A stretch of DNA of 64,000 bases from assembly GCA_023105745.1 (NCBI GenBank), contig JALGQZ010000013.1, forward strand, positions 23,126,105 to 23,190,104. The letters run 5' to 3'. Made by a program: the position numbers and the translations under genes. The notes under the pieces were generated by a model. That model had not been told where the DNA came from. It was given only the letters and a program-made list of their open reading frames with translations, and did not search any database. Shown here one piece after another: positions 22,378 to 31,153 of the stretch (position 1 is the stretch's first letter; every line of letters starts with the position of its first letter). This DNA is from Austropuccinia psidii. Lineage: Eukaryota; Basidiomycota; Pucciniomycetes; Pucciniales; Sphaerophragmiaceae.

Positions 22378-22829
22378 AAATGGTGAGCTCTGAGCACCAT
22401 AAGTCCAGTGAGTCTTGATGAGCTTGAAAACAATCCATACAGTTCTTTCCCCCCAATTCCTTAAATTTATCCCATTCAACTTTCTTCTTCAAACAATACT
22501 CAAACAAATCTTCACTTGATCACTTGTAGGTATTTTCCCCTTGATCTTGATTCTGAATTCCCTCTTTCACTTCAAAATACTTTCATTCTTCTTAAAATTT
22601 CTTCTTTCTTGTCTTGAGTGTCTTCACCAAAACTTTTCTTGAGTCCTCATGGCTTTTGAAAAGTGGGTGATCTGGGTTTATGTCCCAAGAACACTGGATT
22701 TCATCATAATTTTCATCTTGAGGGTGTTGGCATAAAGTGGCCAACACTTGAGGTTTTGGACCATTTCAGAAGTCCTGGCCAAAATCCTTGATTTTGTGAT
22801 TAGAGGGGATTTTGGCCAATTTGCACAAA

Positions 22830-23212
22830 AATGCGCAAAGTGCGCAAATGCGCATATATGCCAAAATGGCATATTTTTATGGAAAACTGAAAAAATTTGA
22901 TAAATGCTGAAAAAATGGCCTTATAAGGTGTTTTGGCCATTTTGCGCATTTTTGCGCAAAATGCGCAAAAATGCGCAAAGTGCGCAAATGCGCAAAATTT
23001 GCGCAAAAGTGCGCAAATGCGCAAAATTTGCGCAAAGTGCGCAAATGCGCAATTATGATGAAATTGGCCAAAAAGGCCTTTTGAAGCCTTTTGACAAGAT
23101 AAAAGGGCCTTTTGCGCAAAAATGCGCAAAAGTGCGCAAATGCGCAAAATGCGCAAATTTGCGCAAAAGTGCGCAAATGCGCAAAATTGCGCAAAATGCG
23201 CAAATTTGCCAA
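22830..23212. repeat. TGCGCA palindrome array (about 25 GCGC units)
   Basis: Three clusters (22830-22853, 22943-23052, 23112-23210) of TGCGCAAA/TTTGCGCA units, spaced by 8-10 bp. They are separated by TTGGCCAA- and AAGGCC-type palindromes. CpG is otherwise rare in the window, so this is a local CpG island. It lies inside element B, about 270 bp upstream of the antisense Zn2Cys6-like gene. A short version (TGCGCAAATGCGCA) occurs in both LTRs of element F (46230 and 54240). Open frames on both strands here (22800-23334) are by-products of the repeat. Confidence 0.85.
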
Positions 23213-23481
23213 TATGCATAATTAAGCATATTTTGATGAAAAATGATAAAATGGAGCAATTTTGAAGCTTTGAGGTCTGATATGGCCATTTGCGCCAAAG
23301 TGCATAAAATCATGAAATTGGCCAATTGGGCCATTTGAAACAGTTTTCTTCTTGCTCTTTATTTCTTCTTGAATTTCTTTCTTCTTATCCCCTTCTTGAC
23401 TGGTCAATTGCCATAAATGCCTTGCTGACTTGCAATTGTCCATAAATCTCTTGGTCTTGAATTTGAAATTTTGACTTGAAG

Positions 23482-24650
23482 ATGAGTTCAAGGCTGACTT
23501 CCATCTGTGATTCCAATCACTCTGATTCCCCACCCTCTGTACTTCATGGTCCTGGTGTTTTTGATAACTTGAGGGAGCTTTCTGAAGAGAGTATGGCCCC
23601 TACAGAGATTTGGGACATCAATAAAACCTATAATGGTTTTAAATCTGTCAGAGTTATTGAACCACCCTGCACCAATTGTAAGAGGAAAGGGATTCCTTGT
23701 GTGGAATCTGCTACTGCTAGGTCCACCAGGTGTCAGTTTTGCAATCTTGGAAAAAGAAATTGTTCCCAAGCCCACTATAGCTTTCCTGAAGATGCCAGAA
23801 GATTATGGAGCAGCATCAAGAAGGGTGGAAGATTTGGATTGGAAGCTCCTGTTGATGAACCTCCCACCTCTGATGCCACCTCTGGTCACTCCAATTGTGA
23901 GTTGATTAGCCATAAAATTGATGGGTTACTGACTTCTATGTTTTCTTTTCTTCTTCTTCAGTGACTGGATCTAGAATGAGAGGTGTCCAACAATGGAATA
24001 ATACCAGTGGTTCCTGGGCAGCCATTGGAGGATCAATTCACCCCCAAGGAAATCCCATTGGAGTGGCCCCAGAGGTTCCCATTTTGGTTACCAGAAAGGA
24101 TGGAAGACTTGGAAAATTGAAGAGAAATTTGGTGGTTCAAGATGAAAATGATACTGATGCTGAAGGTAGTGATGAGATTGATGGAGAAGAGCTTGAAATG
24201 ACTACCCCAATCCAGAAAAGAAGAATCCAATCCACCTCACAATCCCCAGTCCAAGCCAGTACCACCAATAATGAAGTGATCAGGTCCCCCCAACCACCTC
24301 AGCTTCCAATTAGATCCCCAACCAGGCCCTCCACACTTGCCTCCACCTCTACCAATATCCAACCACCAGTGGCCAGCACTTCTAGAGACCCAATGTCTCC
24401 AGAGCCTGAATCAATCTTTGAAAACCGTCGCCGCTGGAATATTACTGGCAACTTCACTGATCAGAAAAGGGTGAACAAGAAGGTGGTCACCAATCTATTT
24501 GCTGAAGTTGATGCTTTGACTGAGGTGTTTGTTGATAAGGCTATGAAGAGTGCTATTCCAGGGGAGCCCACTGCTGCTTTGGCCAGGGAGACAGTTGCTT
24601 ATGAAGATGCCATGGTTGCTAAGTTTAGAGAAGCCTTGAAGAAATTTTGA
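23482..24650 (+). CDS. Antisense Zn2Cys6-like protein gene carried inside element B (one intron)
   Basis: Two open frames join through a fungal-type intron at 23897-23961 (65 nt: GTGAGT donor, TTACTGAC branch-like sequence, pyrimidine tract, CAG). The product is 367 residues from the ATG at 23482. Cys63, 66, 73, 84, 87 and 94 form CX2CX6CX10CX2CX6C, matching the Gal4-type Zn2Cys6 DNA-binding consensus, with basic residues (CTNCKRKGIPC) after the second Cys. The rest is acidic, then Ser/Thr/Pro-rich (two TPIQKR-like and SPQPPQ stretches), with a helical C-terminus (VTNLFAEVDALTEVFVDKAM). The gene runs opposite to gag-pol and lies between pol and the 3' LTR. A nuclear DNA-binding role is inferred only from the Cys pattern. 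Element F lacks it. Its intron would survive retrotransposition because the sense RNA does not splice it. Confidence 0.65.
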
Positions 24651-24899
24651 TTAGGATTATCTGTAGCTGGTCTTTACCATTACTAGTGTTTGCTCTTGAT
24701 TATTACATAAATTGACTCCCCAAACAAGATATGGGAGTTATGATTGCTGCTTTTGAAACAAGAAATGAAAAATAAATCATACAAGTAAAAGAAAATGAAA
24801 TAGAAAATAAAAAATAAAAATGAAAAAGAATTGAGAGAAAAAGAGAGTAAAGAAAGAAATAAGAAATTCCTGAGGGTTGTCCTTCTTGTGGTGAGATTC

Positions 24900-25355
24900 T
24901 TGATTTTGGCCAAAATGTTCTGAAAGATAAAACCAAGAATTTGATGCTCACAGCGTGGCCAAGGTAATGTTTTACAAGAATTAGACCCCTCAGGGATGCA
25001 TACCAGGAGATGGAACTTACTTTCATAACTTCCACTCCCCACCAAGCACCATAATGAAAATTGAAATATGCCATAAGATGAATTTGATAATGAATGTCTT
25101 GAAAGATAATTTATGGCATGATTGGAGAAAGAAGAGAAAATAAAAGAAAAGATTGGGCCAAATCTTGATGAAAGGTCCAAATCTTGAGGGTATTATGTTG
25201 CAAGGCCTTCTGAATCTGTCCAAAAAATTGACAAGTGCTCACAAAGTGGCCAAGGTGATGCTTACAACAAATTTGGGTAGAATACCCCCTTAAAGGTGCA
25301 TGCCAGGAGAGGAACTTACTTTCATAAACTCCAATCCCCACCAAGCACCATAAAA
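24900..25355 (-). repeat. Duplicated 3'-untranslated module of element B
   Basis: Two copies of a roughly 110-150 bp module (about 24945-25055 and 25220-25355), each reading on the minus strand ATGGTGCTTGGTGGGG, then GAAAGTAAGTTCC, TGGTATGCAT/TGGCATGCAC and TTGGCCAC...GTGAGC. Element F has the same pair at 46935-47050 and 47200-47325, immediately after its pol. GTAAGT in each could be a splice donor. Apparent frames here (25111-25359 and others) are not conserved. Confidence 0.6.
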
Positions 25356-28300
25356 TCAAACTCTTGAGGCATTTGGGCCAGGCTTGTCAGGATACAAAGT
25401 GTGAAAGTCCTTGACAAGGTCTGGGGAGTTGGTAAGGTTGGAAGCTGGTTCCCAAGTTGTTCTTTCTGGGTCTTCACTGAATCCTTTCCACTCAACTAAA
25501 TACCATAATGAACCTCTCTTGAGTTTTGAGTCCAGAACCTGAGCCACTTCCCATTCTTCTTGCTCTTCCACTATTACTGGAGGTGGTGGCAATTGGTGTC
25601 GATTTGGGATAGTTGATTGCTTCACTGGTTCTAACAAGGACACATGGAAAACAGGGTGAACTGACTTCCATTGTTGAGGCAACTTGAGGTGATATGCATG
25701 GCTGCCAATCTTCTTCAGAACTTCAAAAGGTCCCAACCATCTTTCTGAGAGCTTCTTGGTGGGTCTTGTCGTCTTGATGTTCTTGGAGGCTAGCCATACT
25801 TTGTCCCCAGGTTGGAAATCAGGTGGAATTGCTCTATTTCTATCTGCATACTTCTTGAATCTTCTTATTGCTGACTCTAATTTTTCTTTGACAACTTGCT
25901 GTACTGATTGGAGTTTTGTTGATAACTTTCCAGCAGGTGAGTCTTGAGAAACATGGATTGAGTCAAAGCTGGGATTTCTTCCATAAATGGTGAAAAAAGG
26001 TGATTGCTTTGTGGATGAATGTTCTGCATTATTATAGGCAAATTCAGCCAGAGGGAGCCAGGTGTGCCAGTCATCTTGATGGTAACTGACATACATCCGA
26101 AGATACTGTTCTAGAATCTGATTTACCCTCTCTGTCTGTCCATCTGTTTCAGGGTGAAATGCAGTTGAAAGATCTCTTGATATCTTGAGCTGCTGACATA
26201 ATTGGGTCCAGAATGATGAAACAAATAATGAACCTCTATCACTAACAATACTGATTGGAAGACCATGTTTGGAAAAGACATGATTAATGAATATTTGAGC
26301 TAAGTCCAGTGCAGTGATTGTTGAATAAGTTGGAATAAATATTGCCATTTTTGAAAATCTGTCTACAACTACTAAAATGGAATCAAAGTTGCTTGACAAG
26401 GGCAATTGAGTGATAAAGTCCATTGATAAAGAATTCCAAGGACCAGATGGAATTTGAAGAGGCTTGAGTAATCCAAACTTCTTATGGTGGATGTTCTTGT
26501 TTCTTGAACATTGCTGACATGAGGACACATAGTCCTTGATGATTTGATTCATGCCAGACCAATAAAAATCCCTCTTGATGAGCTTGAGGGTCTTCTCCTG
26601 GCCAGGATGGCCAGCCAACGGTGAGTCATGACGCCTTTGAAGAATATCCAATTGAACTTCATGATTGCTTGGAATAACTACTCTATCTTTGAACAATAAC
26701 AAATTTGCTTGAGGTTCAAGAGAATAGTCTGGGACTGATTCTCCTCTTGCTAATTTCTTGAGGATCTCCTTATAGTCTTTGTCTTGCCATACTTGTCTTT
26801 GGATCTGATCAACTAAATCTGAAAACATTTCAACTTTTATGGAAAAGAATCTTGACTCTTGAATTTCATTCTGCTTGAGAACTTGATGAAAGTTTTGAGG
26901 ATTCTTGCTGATGAAATCCACCCCCCTCTCTGGGTACACGTCGTCCCGACGTGACAAGGCATCTGGTAAAGTGGCCAGCCTGCCTGGGCGGTAAGTGATA
27001 ACAAAGTGAAATTCAGACAAAAATTCAGCCCAACGGGCTTGACGACGAGTAAGGACTTTAGAGGACATAAAATATTGGAGAGAACAATGGTCTGTCAAGA
27101 CCTCAAAGGAATCAGAAAGAGAAAGGAGAAAGGCTCTCCAGCGCTTGAGAGCCCAAACTATGCCAAGGAGTTCCTTGTCATGAATTTCATAGTTGAGTTC
27201 AGCTGGTAAGAGCTTGCGACTATCAAATGCAATGGGATGCTTTCCTGAGTCATTCACCTGACTCAGTACAGCACCCAAGGCATAATCAGAGGCATCAGTC
27301 TCTACAATAGTTGGGAGAGAAGGATTAAAATGAGAGAGGATAGGAGCAGTGGTGAAAGCTTCTTTGAGTATCTGAAACTGGCTAAGAGCTTCCTCATTGA
27401 AGATGAAGGGAGAATCTTTTTTGAGAAGGGAAGTGAGAGCAGAGATTTTTTTGGAATAATTTTTAATGAAACGACGATAAAAGTTGGCAAAGCCAAGAAA
27501 AGATTGGAGGGCCTTGATGTTCTTGGGCTGAGGCCAATTGAGGATTTGTTGAACTTTTGAAGAATCCATCTTGAGGCCATCACTTGAAACAACATAGCCC
27601 AAGTATTCCACACTTGAGGCATGGAATACACACTTGGAGGCTTTAGCAAACAAATTATTGTCTCTCAGTCTTTGGAGAACAGAGGCCACATGTTTAACAT
27701 GTTCATCCAAAGAGCTAGAGAAGACCATAATATCATCTAAGTACACTACAACAAAAATATCCAAATAATCTGCAAAGATATCATTCACAAGATTTTGGAA
27801 TGAAGCTGGAGCATTGGTTAAGCCAAATGGCATAACCAAATACTCATAACTGCCATATTTGGTTCTAAAGGCAGTTAAATGCTCATCCCCCTCTTTAATT
27901 CTCAGGAGATTATAAGCACCACGCAGATCTATCTTGGAGAAGATAGTAGCACCGTTAAAGACGGTAAGAAGCTGATTCATTGGAGGAACAGGATACCTGT
28001 TCTTCCTAGTGACAGCATTAAGTTTGCGGTAGTCAACACACAAACGGAGACCACCATCCTTTTTCTTAACAAAAAGGACAGGTGCTCCTGTTGAGGAGGA
28101 GCTTGGTCTGATGAAACCTTTCTCTACATTCTCTGAAATGTAGGCCCGCAGTGTTTCTGACTCATTCTTTGATAAAGAGTAGATAACACCAACTGGAGGT
28201 AGAAGACCCTCCAGTTCGATATGATGATCACAGGCACGGTGTGGAGGAAGTTTCTCTGCTTTCACTTTGGAGAATACATCCAAATATTTGTGATAAACAG

Positions 28301-29057
28301 GAGGGACTACCTTCAGCACAGTTTCAATCTCTTCTGGCTCTTCCTCCTCATCCCACTGCTCCTCCAGGGAGGCATGAAAAGATAAAGGAGGAAGGTCCAT
28401 ATCCCCTTGAAAGAGATGAAGTGAAGATATAGCAGCATCTTCTCCAACATCTTTTATCTCTTTGAAGACTTCATCTCTTAATGGAAGTAATGACTGAGAG
28501 GGAAAAATGGAAGGGATATGGACAGAAGGAGGAAGGGAAGGTGTCTTAAGTTCACCAACCAGAGCAACACTGTTGACAGCAGTGGATAAGTCATTACTAG
28601 TAGAAGAAACAATACCACTAGAATCCTTATGACTAGAATCATAGGTGATCAATCCATTTTTCCAATCAATAATGGGATTAAAATGGTAAAGAAAATCATA
28701 GCCCAATATTAGGTCTTCTCCCTTGGGTGAATCTATGATAAAGAAATTCCATTCAAAGCTTGGGAAGGAAGGTAAATCAACAACCCACTTGGTATAATGG
28801 GTGATGAACAGGGAAGTGGATTCACTGGAATCCAGAATGAAAAGAGGAATCTTTTCAGGGAGCTCTGACATGGTCAATGAGTACTTGAGAACAAAATTCT
28901 TTGCAATAAAGGAGTTTGTAGCACCAGAATCAATGAGAATACTATAAAAAATATCAGAGATTGAAGAAAAAATAAGAAATTTTAAAGATTTCTTGACACT
29001 AGTATTCAGAGTGCACAATTGTGCTCTTGAAGGAAATAAGTGAGAACCATTGAACAC
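25356..29057 (-). CDS. Pol polyprotein of element B: protease, RT, RNase H, integrase, chromodomain
   Basis: The 1,233-codon frame is open throughout. In order: aspartic protease (LIDSGA, Asp43); reverse transcriptase (Asp377 in SKIDLRGAY, catalytic YLDD at 439-442); RNase H (Asp588 in TDAS, Glu629, Asp656, Asp699); integrase zinc finger (His810, His817, Cys847, Cys850) and DD35E core (Asp880, Asp940, Glu976, exactly 35 residues between the last two); GPFEVL-type C-terminal domain near 1109; chromodomain at about 1166-1225 (VAQVLDSK, WYLVEWKGF, TWEP). The annotated start is GTG; there is no need for independent initiation, because the frame is open upstream into the GGGAAAA site in gag, so translation is probably by -1 frameshift from gag. 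All enzymatic residues are intact; this is very likely a functional chromovirus Pol. Confidence 0.95.
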   Translation of the reverse strand: MFNGSHLFPSRAQLCTLNTSVKKSLKFLIFSSISDIFYSILIDSGATNSFIAKNFVLKYSLTMSELPEKIPLFILDSSESTSLFITHYTKWVVDLPSFPSFEWNFFIIDSPKGEDLILGYDFLYHFNPIIDWKNGLITYDSSHKDSSGIVSSTSNDLSTAVNSVALVGELKTPSLPPSVHIPSIFPSQSLLPLRDEVFKEIKDVGEDAAISSLHLFQGDMDLPPLSFHASLEEQWDEEEEPEEIETVLKVVPPVYHKYLDVFSKVKAEKLPPHRACDHHIELEGLLPPVGVIYSLSKNESETLRAYISENVEKGFIRPSSSSTGAPVLFVKKKDGGLRLCVDYRKLNAVTRKNRYPVPPMNQLLTVFNGATIFSKIDLRGAYNLLRIKEGDEHLTAFRTKYGSYEYLVMPFGLTNAPASFQNLVNDIFADYLDIFVVVYLDDIMVFSSSLDEHVKHVASVLQRLRDNNLFAKASKCVFHASSVEYLGYVVSSDGLKMDSSKVQQILNWPQPKNIKALQSFLGFANFYRRFIKNYSKKISALTSLLKKDSPFIFNEEALSQFQILKEAFTTAPILSHFNPSLPTIVETDASDYALGAVLSQVNDSGKHPIAFDSRKLLPAELNYEIHDKELLGIVWALKRWRAFLLSLSDSFEVLTDHCSLQYFMSSKVLTRRQARWAEFLSEFHFVITYRPGRLATLPDALSRRDDVYPERGVDFISKNPQNFHQVLKQNEIQESRFFSIKVEMFSDLVDQIQRQVWQDKDYKEILKKLARGESVPDYSLEPQANLLLFKDRVVIPSNHEVQLDILQRRHDSPLAGHPGQEKTLKLIKRDFYWSGMNQIIKDYVSSCQQCSRNKNIHHKKFGLLKPLQIPSGPWNSLSMDFITQLPLSSNFDSILVVVDRFSKMAIFIPTYSTITALDLAQIFINHVFSKHGLPISIVSDRGSLFVSSFWTQLCQQLKISRDLSTAFHPETDGQTERVNQILEQYLRMYVSYHQDDWHTWLPLAEFAYNNAEHSSTKQSPFFTIYGRNPSFDSIHVSQDSPAGKLSTKLQSVQQVVKEKLESAIRRFKKYADRNRAIPPDFQPGDKVWLASKNIKTTRPTKKLSERWLGPFEVLKKIGSHAYHLKLPQQWKSVHPVFHVSLLEPVKQSTIPNRHQLPPPPVIVEEQEEWEVAQVLDSKLKRGSLWYLVEWKGFSEDPERTTWEPASNLTNSPDLVKDFHTLYPDKPGPNASRV

Positions 29058-29071
29058 ATCATGATTCCCAC

Positions 29072-30418
29072 TCAGGCTTTTCCCTGCTTGCTAGGGAAGC
29101 CTTTTGATGACCCTTGCCTATTCTCAGGCCTCTTGAAGCATTTTTCAAATGGGTGTTTACCACCACAATAATTGCACAAGCCTTCTTTAATCCTCCTCTC
29201 CTTTTCAGAACCGATTAATTTATTGTCCTTATTGAGGAGAGCAGCATGAGGCTTGTCTTTGGACACTTGAAAATTCTTCCCCTTCTTATTCTTCTTGTGA
29301 TAAGGCTTCTTTGATGATGAACTTTGAGGAGGCTTGGAGGAGTTGGATCCACTGATTGGAGGCTTCTTCTCTTGATGACTGCCCTTTTCCTTCTGCCTCT
29401 CATGGTACCTGGTATCTAACTCCAAGGTGATATCCATGAGTTCTTGAAGACTATCAAAAGTTCCAGGGTGAGAAGCCAATTGGTCCAACAATCTTGATGC
29501 CAAGCCTCTTCTATACACATGAATATAGGCCCTTTCCCCCCAGTCTCCAATTCTTGACATTAAACTTCTGAAATCAGCTATGTACAAGGAAACTTGACCA
29601 CTTTCCCTCATCCTCAAATTGTCCAACTCTTGTTCAGCTTTTCTGACTTCATTGGGATCACCAAACAGAGTGAATAACTGGGTTTCAAACAACTGCCAGT
29701 TATTGAGGAGGTAAGAAGGGTCTTCATTGGAGATATTTGAGAGGTAAGGTTCAATCCATTTGCCAGCTCTACCAGTAAGAAAAGAAGTTGAATAAAGCAC
29801 CTTCTTCCTGTCAGAGAAGAAGTTTGCTGGGTCATTATGAAAGATTAATTGACAGGATTGAATGAATCCTCTCAATTTATGAGCTTTAGTACCATCAAAA
29901 GAATCAGGTGCCTTCATTGATGGAGTCTTGAATGCAGGGACTTTTGAAGTGTCCCTTGGGGCAACTGCTTGAGTGAGTTGTCCCATAAACTGAGTCATTT
30001 GCTCCATCATCTTGAGGAAATTTGGTTCAGCTTGAGAGACAGAAGGTTGATTAGAAAGGGCTAGATTTGGAGCCTCAGGAGCTTCAGTAGCACCTGCCAC
30101 TTCAGTCTCCTCAGATTCTTCCTCTTCCACAGACTCCTCCCCCTCCTCATCTTCAGCTTCCCCCAATCTACTTCTAGGCCCTTGAGAAACACCAGGATAA
30201 CCACCCAATAGTCCAGAGAATGATCTTGATCTTCTAGACTTCACACCTCCTCTTCTGGAGGGTGCTGCTCCTTCCATTGGTGGTCCTCTGTCCAGATTTG
30301 CACTCAGTTGATGAACTGATGGTGTGCGGTCAAGAGGAGCCCTTTGTGTAGGAGTGAGAACAGCTTGATGTCTCTGGGATCTTGTATTCTTGGCTGGTGG
30401 GCTATGCTGAACTGGCAT
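29072..30418 (-). CDS. Gag of element B
   Basis: 448 codons from ATG (MPVQHSPPAKN). A basic, Pro-rich N-terminus with an Arg cluster (SRRGGVKSRRSRSFSG) is followed by an acidic run (DEEGEESVEEEESEE), then a capsid-type domain (about residues 170-340: SFDGTKAHKLRGFIQSCQLI, LTGRAGKWIEPYLSNI, LFGDPNEVRKAEQELDNL, ADFRSLMSRIGDWGERAYIH). A basic linker leads to one zinc knuckle near the end (CNYCGGKHPFEKC, CX2CX3HX4C). It assembles the virus-like particle and binds the RNA. The stop TGA (29074-29072) comes one codon after the slippery heptamer; pol is in the -1 frame. Homologous broken genes are at 6732-8020 (C) and 51025-52342 (F). Confidence 0.93.
   Translation of the reverse strand: MPVQHSPPAKNTRSQRHQAVLTPTQRAPLDRTPSVHQLSANLDRGPPMEGAAPSRRGGVKSRRSRSFSGLLGGYPGVSQGPRSRLGEAEDEEGEESVEEEESEETEVAGATEAPEAPNLALSNQPSVSQAEPNFLKMMEQMTQFMGQLTQAVAPRDTSKVPAFKTPSMKAPDSFDGTKAHKLRGFIQSCQLIFHNDPANFFSDRKKVLYSTSFLTGRAGKWIEPYLSNISNEDPSYLLNNWQLFETQLFTLFGDPNEVRKAEQELDNLRMRESGQVSLYIADFRSLMSRIGDWGERAYIHVYRRGLASRLLDQLASHPGTFDSLQELMDITLELDTRYHERQKEKGSHQEKKPPISGSNSSKPPQSSSSKKPYHKKNKKGKNFQVSKDKPHAALLNKDNKLIGSEKERRIKEGLCNYCGGKHPFEKCFKRPENRQGSSKGFPSKQGKA
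29078..29084 (-). promoter_or_regulatory. GGGAAAA -1 frameshift heptamer of element B
   Basis: The gag-frame context is CAG GGA AAA GCC TGA. A -1 slip gives GGG AAA AGC CTG AGT GGG, which is the pol frame and is open into the protease without a stop. The nearest upstream pol-frame stop (TAG) lies a few codons before the heptamer, so the overlap is short and includes it. Confidence 0.6.
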
Positions 30419-31138
30419 TATGAAAGAAGAATGAATAAAAACTTGATGATACTTTGAATAAATTAAGGCTTGACCAAATCAAATTAAATGAGAATCTTGA
30501 TGATCTTGAAGAATCAATAAACAGTCTTGAAGTGAATCAATATGAATAAATCTTGAAGAGTGAAGATGACAAAGTCAAATTCTTATGAATAATCAATTTC
30601 AATCAATAAGTCAAATCAAGTCAATCAAAATCAAATCAATTAAGTCTTGAGGAATTCAATCAATATCTTCAAAAATCAATTCAATTAAATCAAATCTTGA
30701 GGATAAATCAGCTTTCTTGAGGAATCAAATCAAGTCAATCAAATCAAATCAATCAAAATTCAATCAATATCTTGAGGTGAAGTCAATGTCTTGAACAATC
30801 AATCAATCAATCAATAATCTTGAGAAATTTCAATCAAAACCACTGAATACCCCAAATCAAATAACCCTGAATGATGAATCAATTAACCCAACTAATTCCA
30901 AGCAATAAAACCTGAATAAACCTGAATTCAAACAAAAGAGAGATGAAGATGATAGAGAATAAAGTGAATTGATCAGCAGAATAGAGAAATTAGAAAGAAT
31001 AAATTTTCATGAGAATGAAATGAGAGAGATGAACATTGATGAAAATCATAAAATCATTAAAGTTCATAATCGTTAAAAGATCATAATAGAAGAATGAGAG
31101 AAATGAATAAAATGAATGAAAAGAAAGAAGCAATTATG
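30419..31138 (-). other. 5' leader of element B
   Basis: About 720 bp between primer site and gag ATG, with no gene. It is rich in TTGATTTGATT and TCTTGA-like repeats (seen as CAATCAAATC and TTGAGGAAT on the plus strand). The leaders of C (6122-6731) and F (52343-53063) share the style. Confidence 0.6.
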
Positions 31139-31153
31139 AGTTAATTAAAATAA
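31139..31153 (-). promoter_or_regulatory. Putative self-priming primer-binding site of element B
   Basis: Directly after the 5' LTR the minus strand reads TTATTTTAATTAACT. This is complementary over 14 nt to AGTTAATTAAAATA within the LTR (31525 down to 31512). No TGG-type tRNA site is present. Confidence 0.55.

Noticed and set aside
21921..22507. 170-codon minus-strand frame and others in the LTR of B (also 31449-31904)
   Set aside because: The frame runs through hairpin and LTR boundary; identity between copies is explained by LTR identity.
22800..23334. Open frames of 90-140 codons on both strands with Cys/Ala/His/Phe-rich repeats
   Set aside because: They are created by the TGCGCA array, which lacks stops in most frames; no conserved protein features.
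24683..25359. Minus-strand frames of 123-165 codons downstream of pol
   Set aside because: They span the duplicated 3' module and poly-A/T-rich sequence and are not conserved in element F.
31130..31153. CTCATAA shortly after the LTR of B, C and F, resembling the initiator tRNA-Met anticodon loop
   Set aside because: It has the same sense as the tRNA, not its complement, so it cannot be a half-tRNA primer site.
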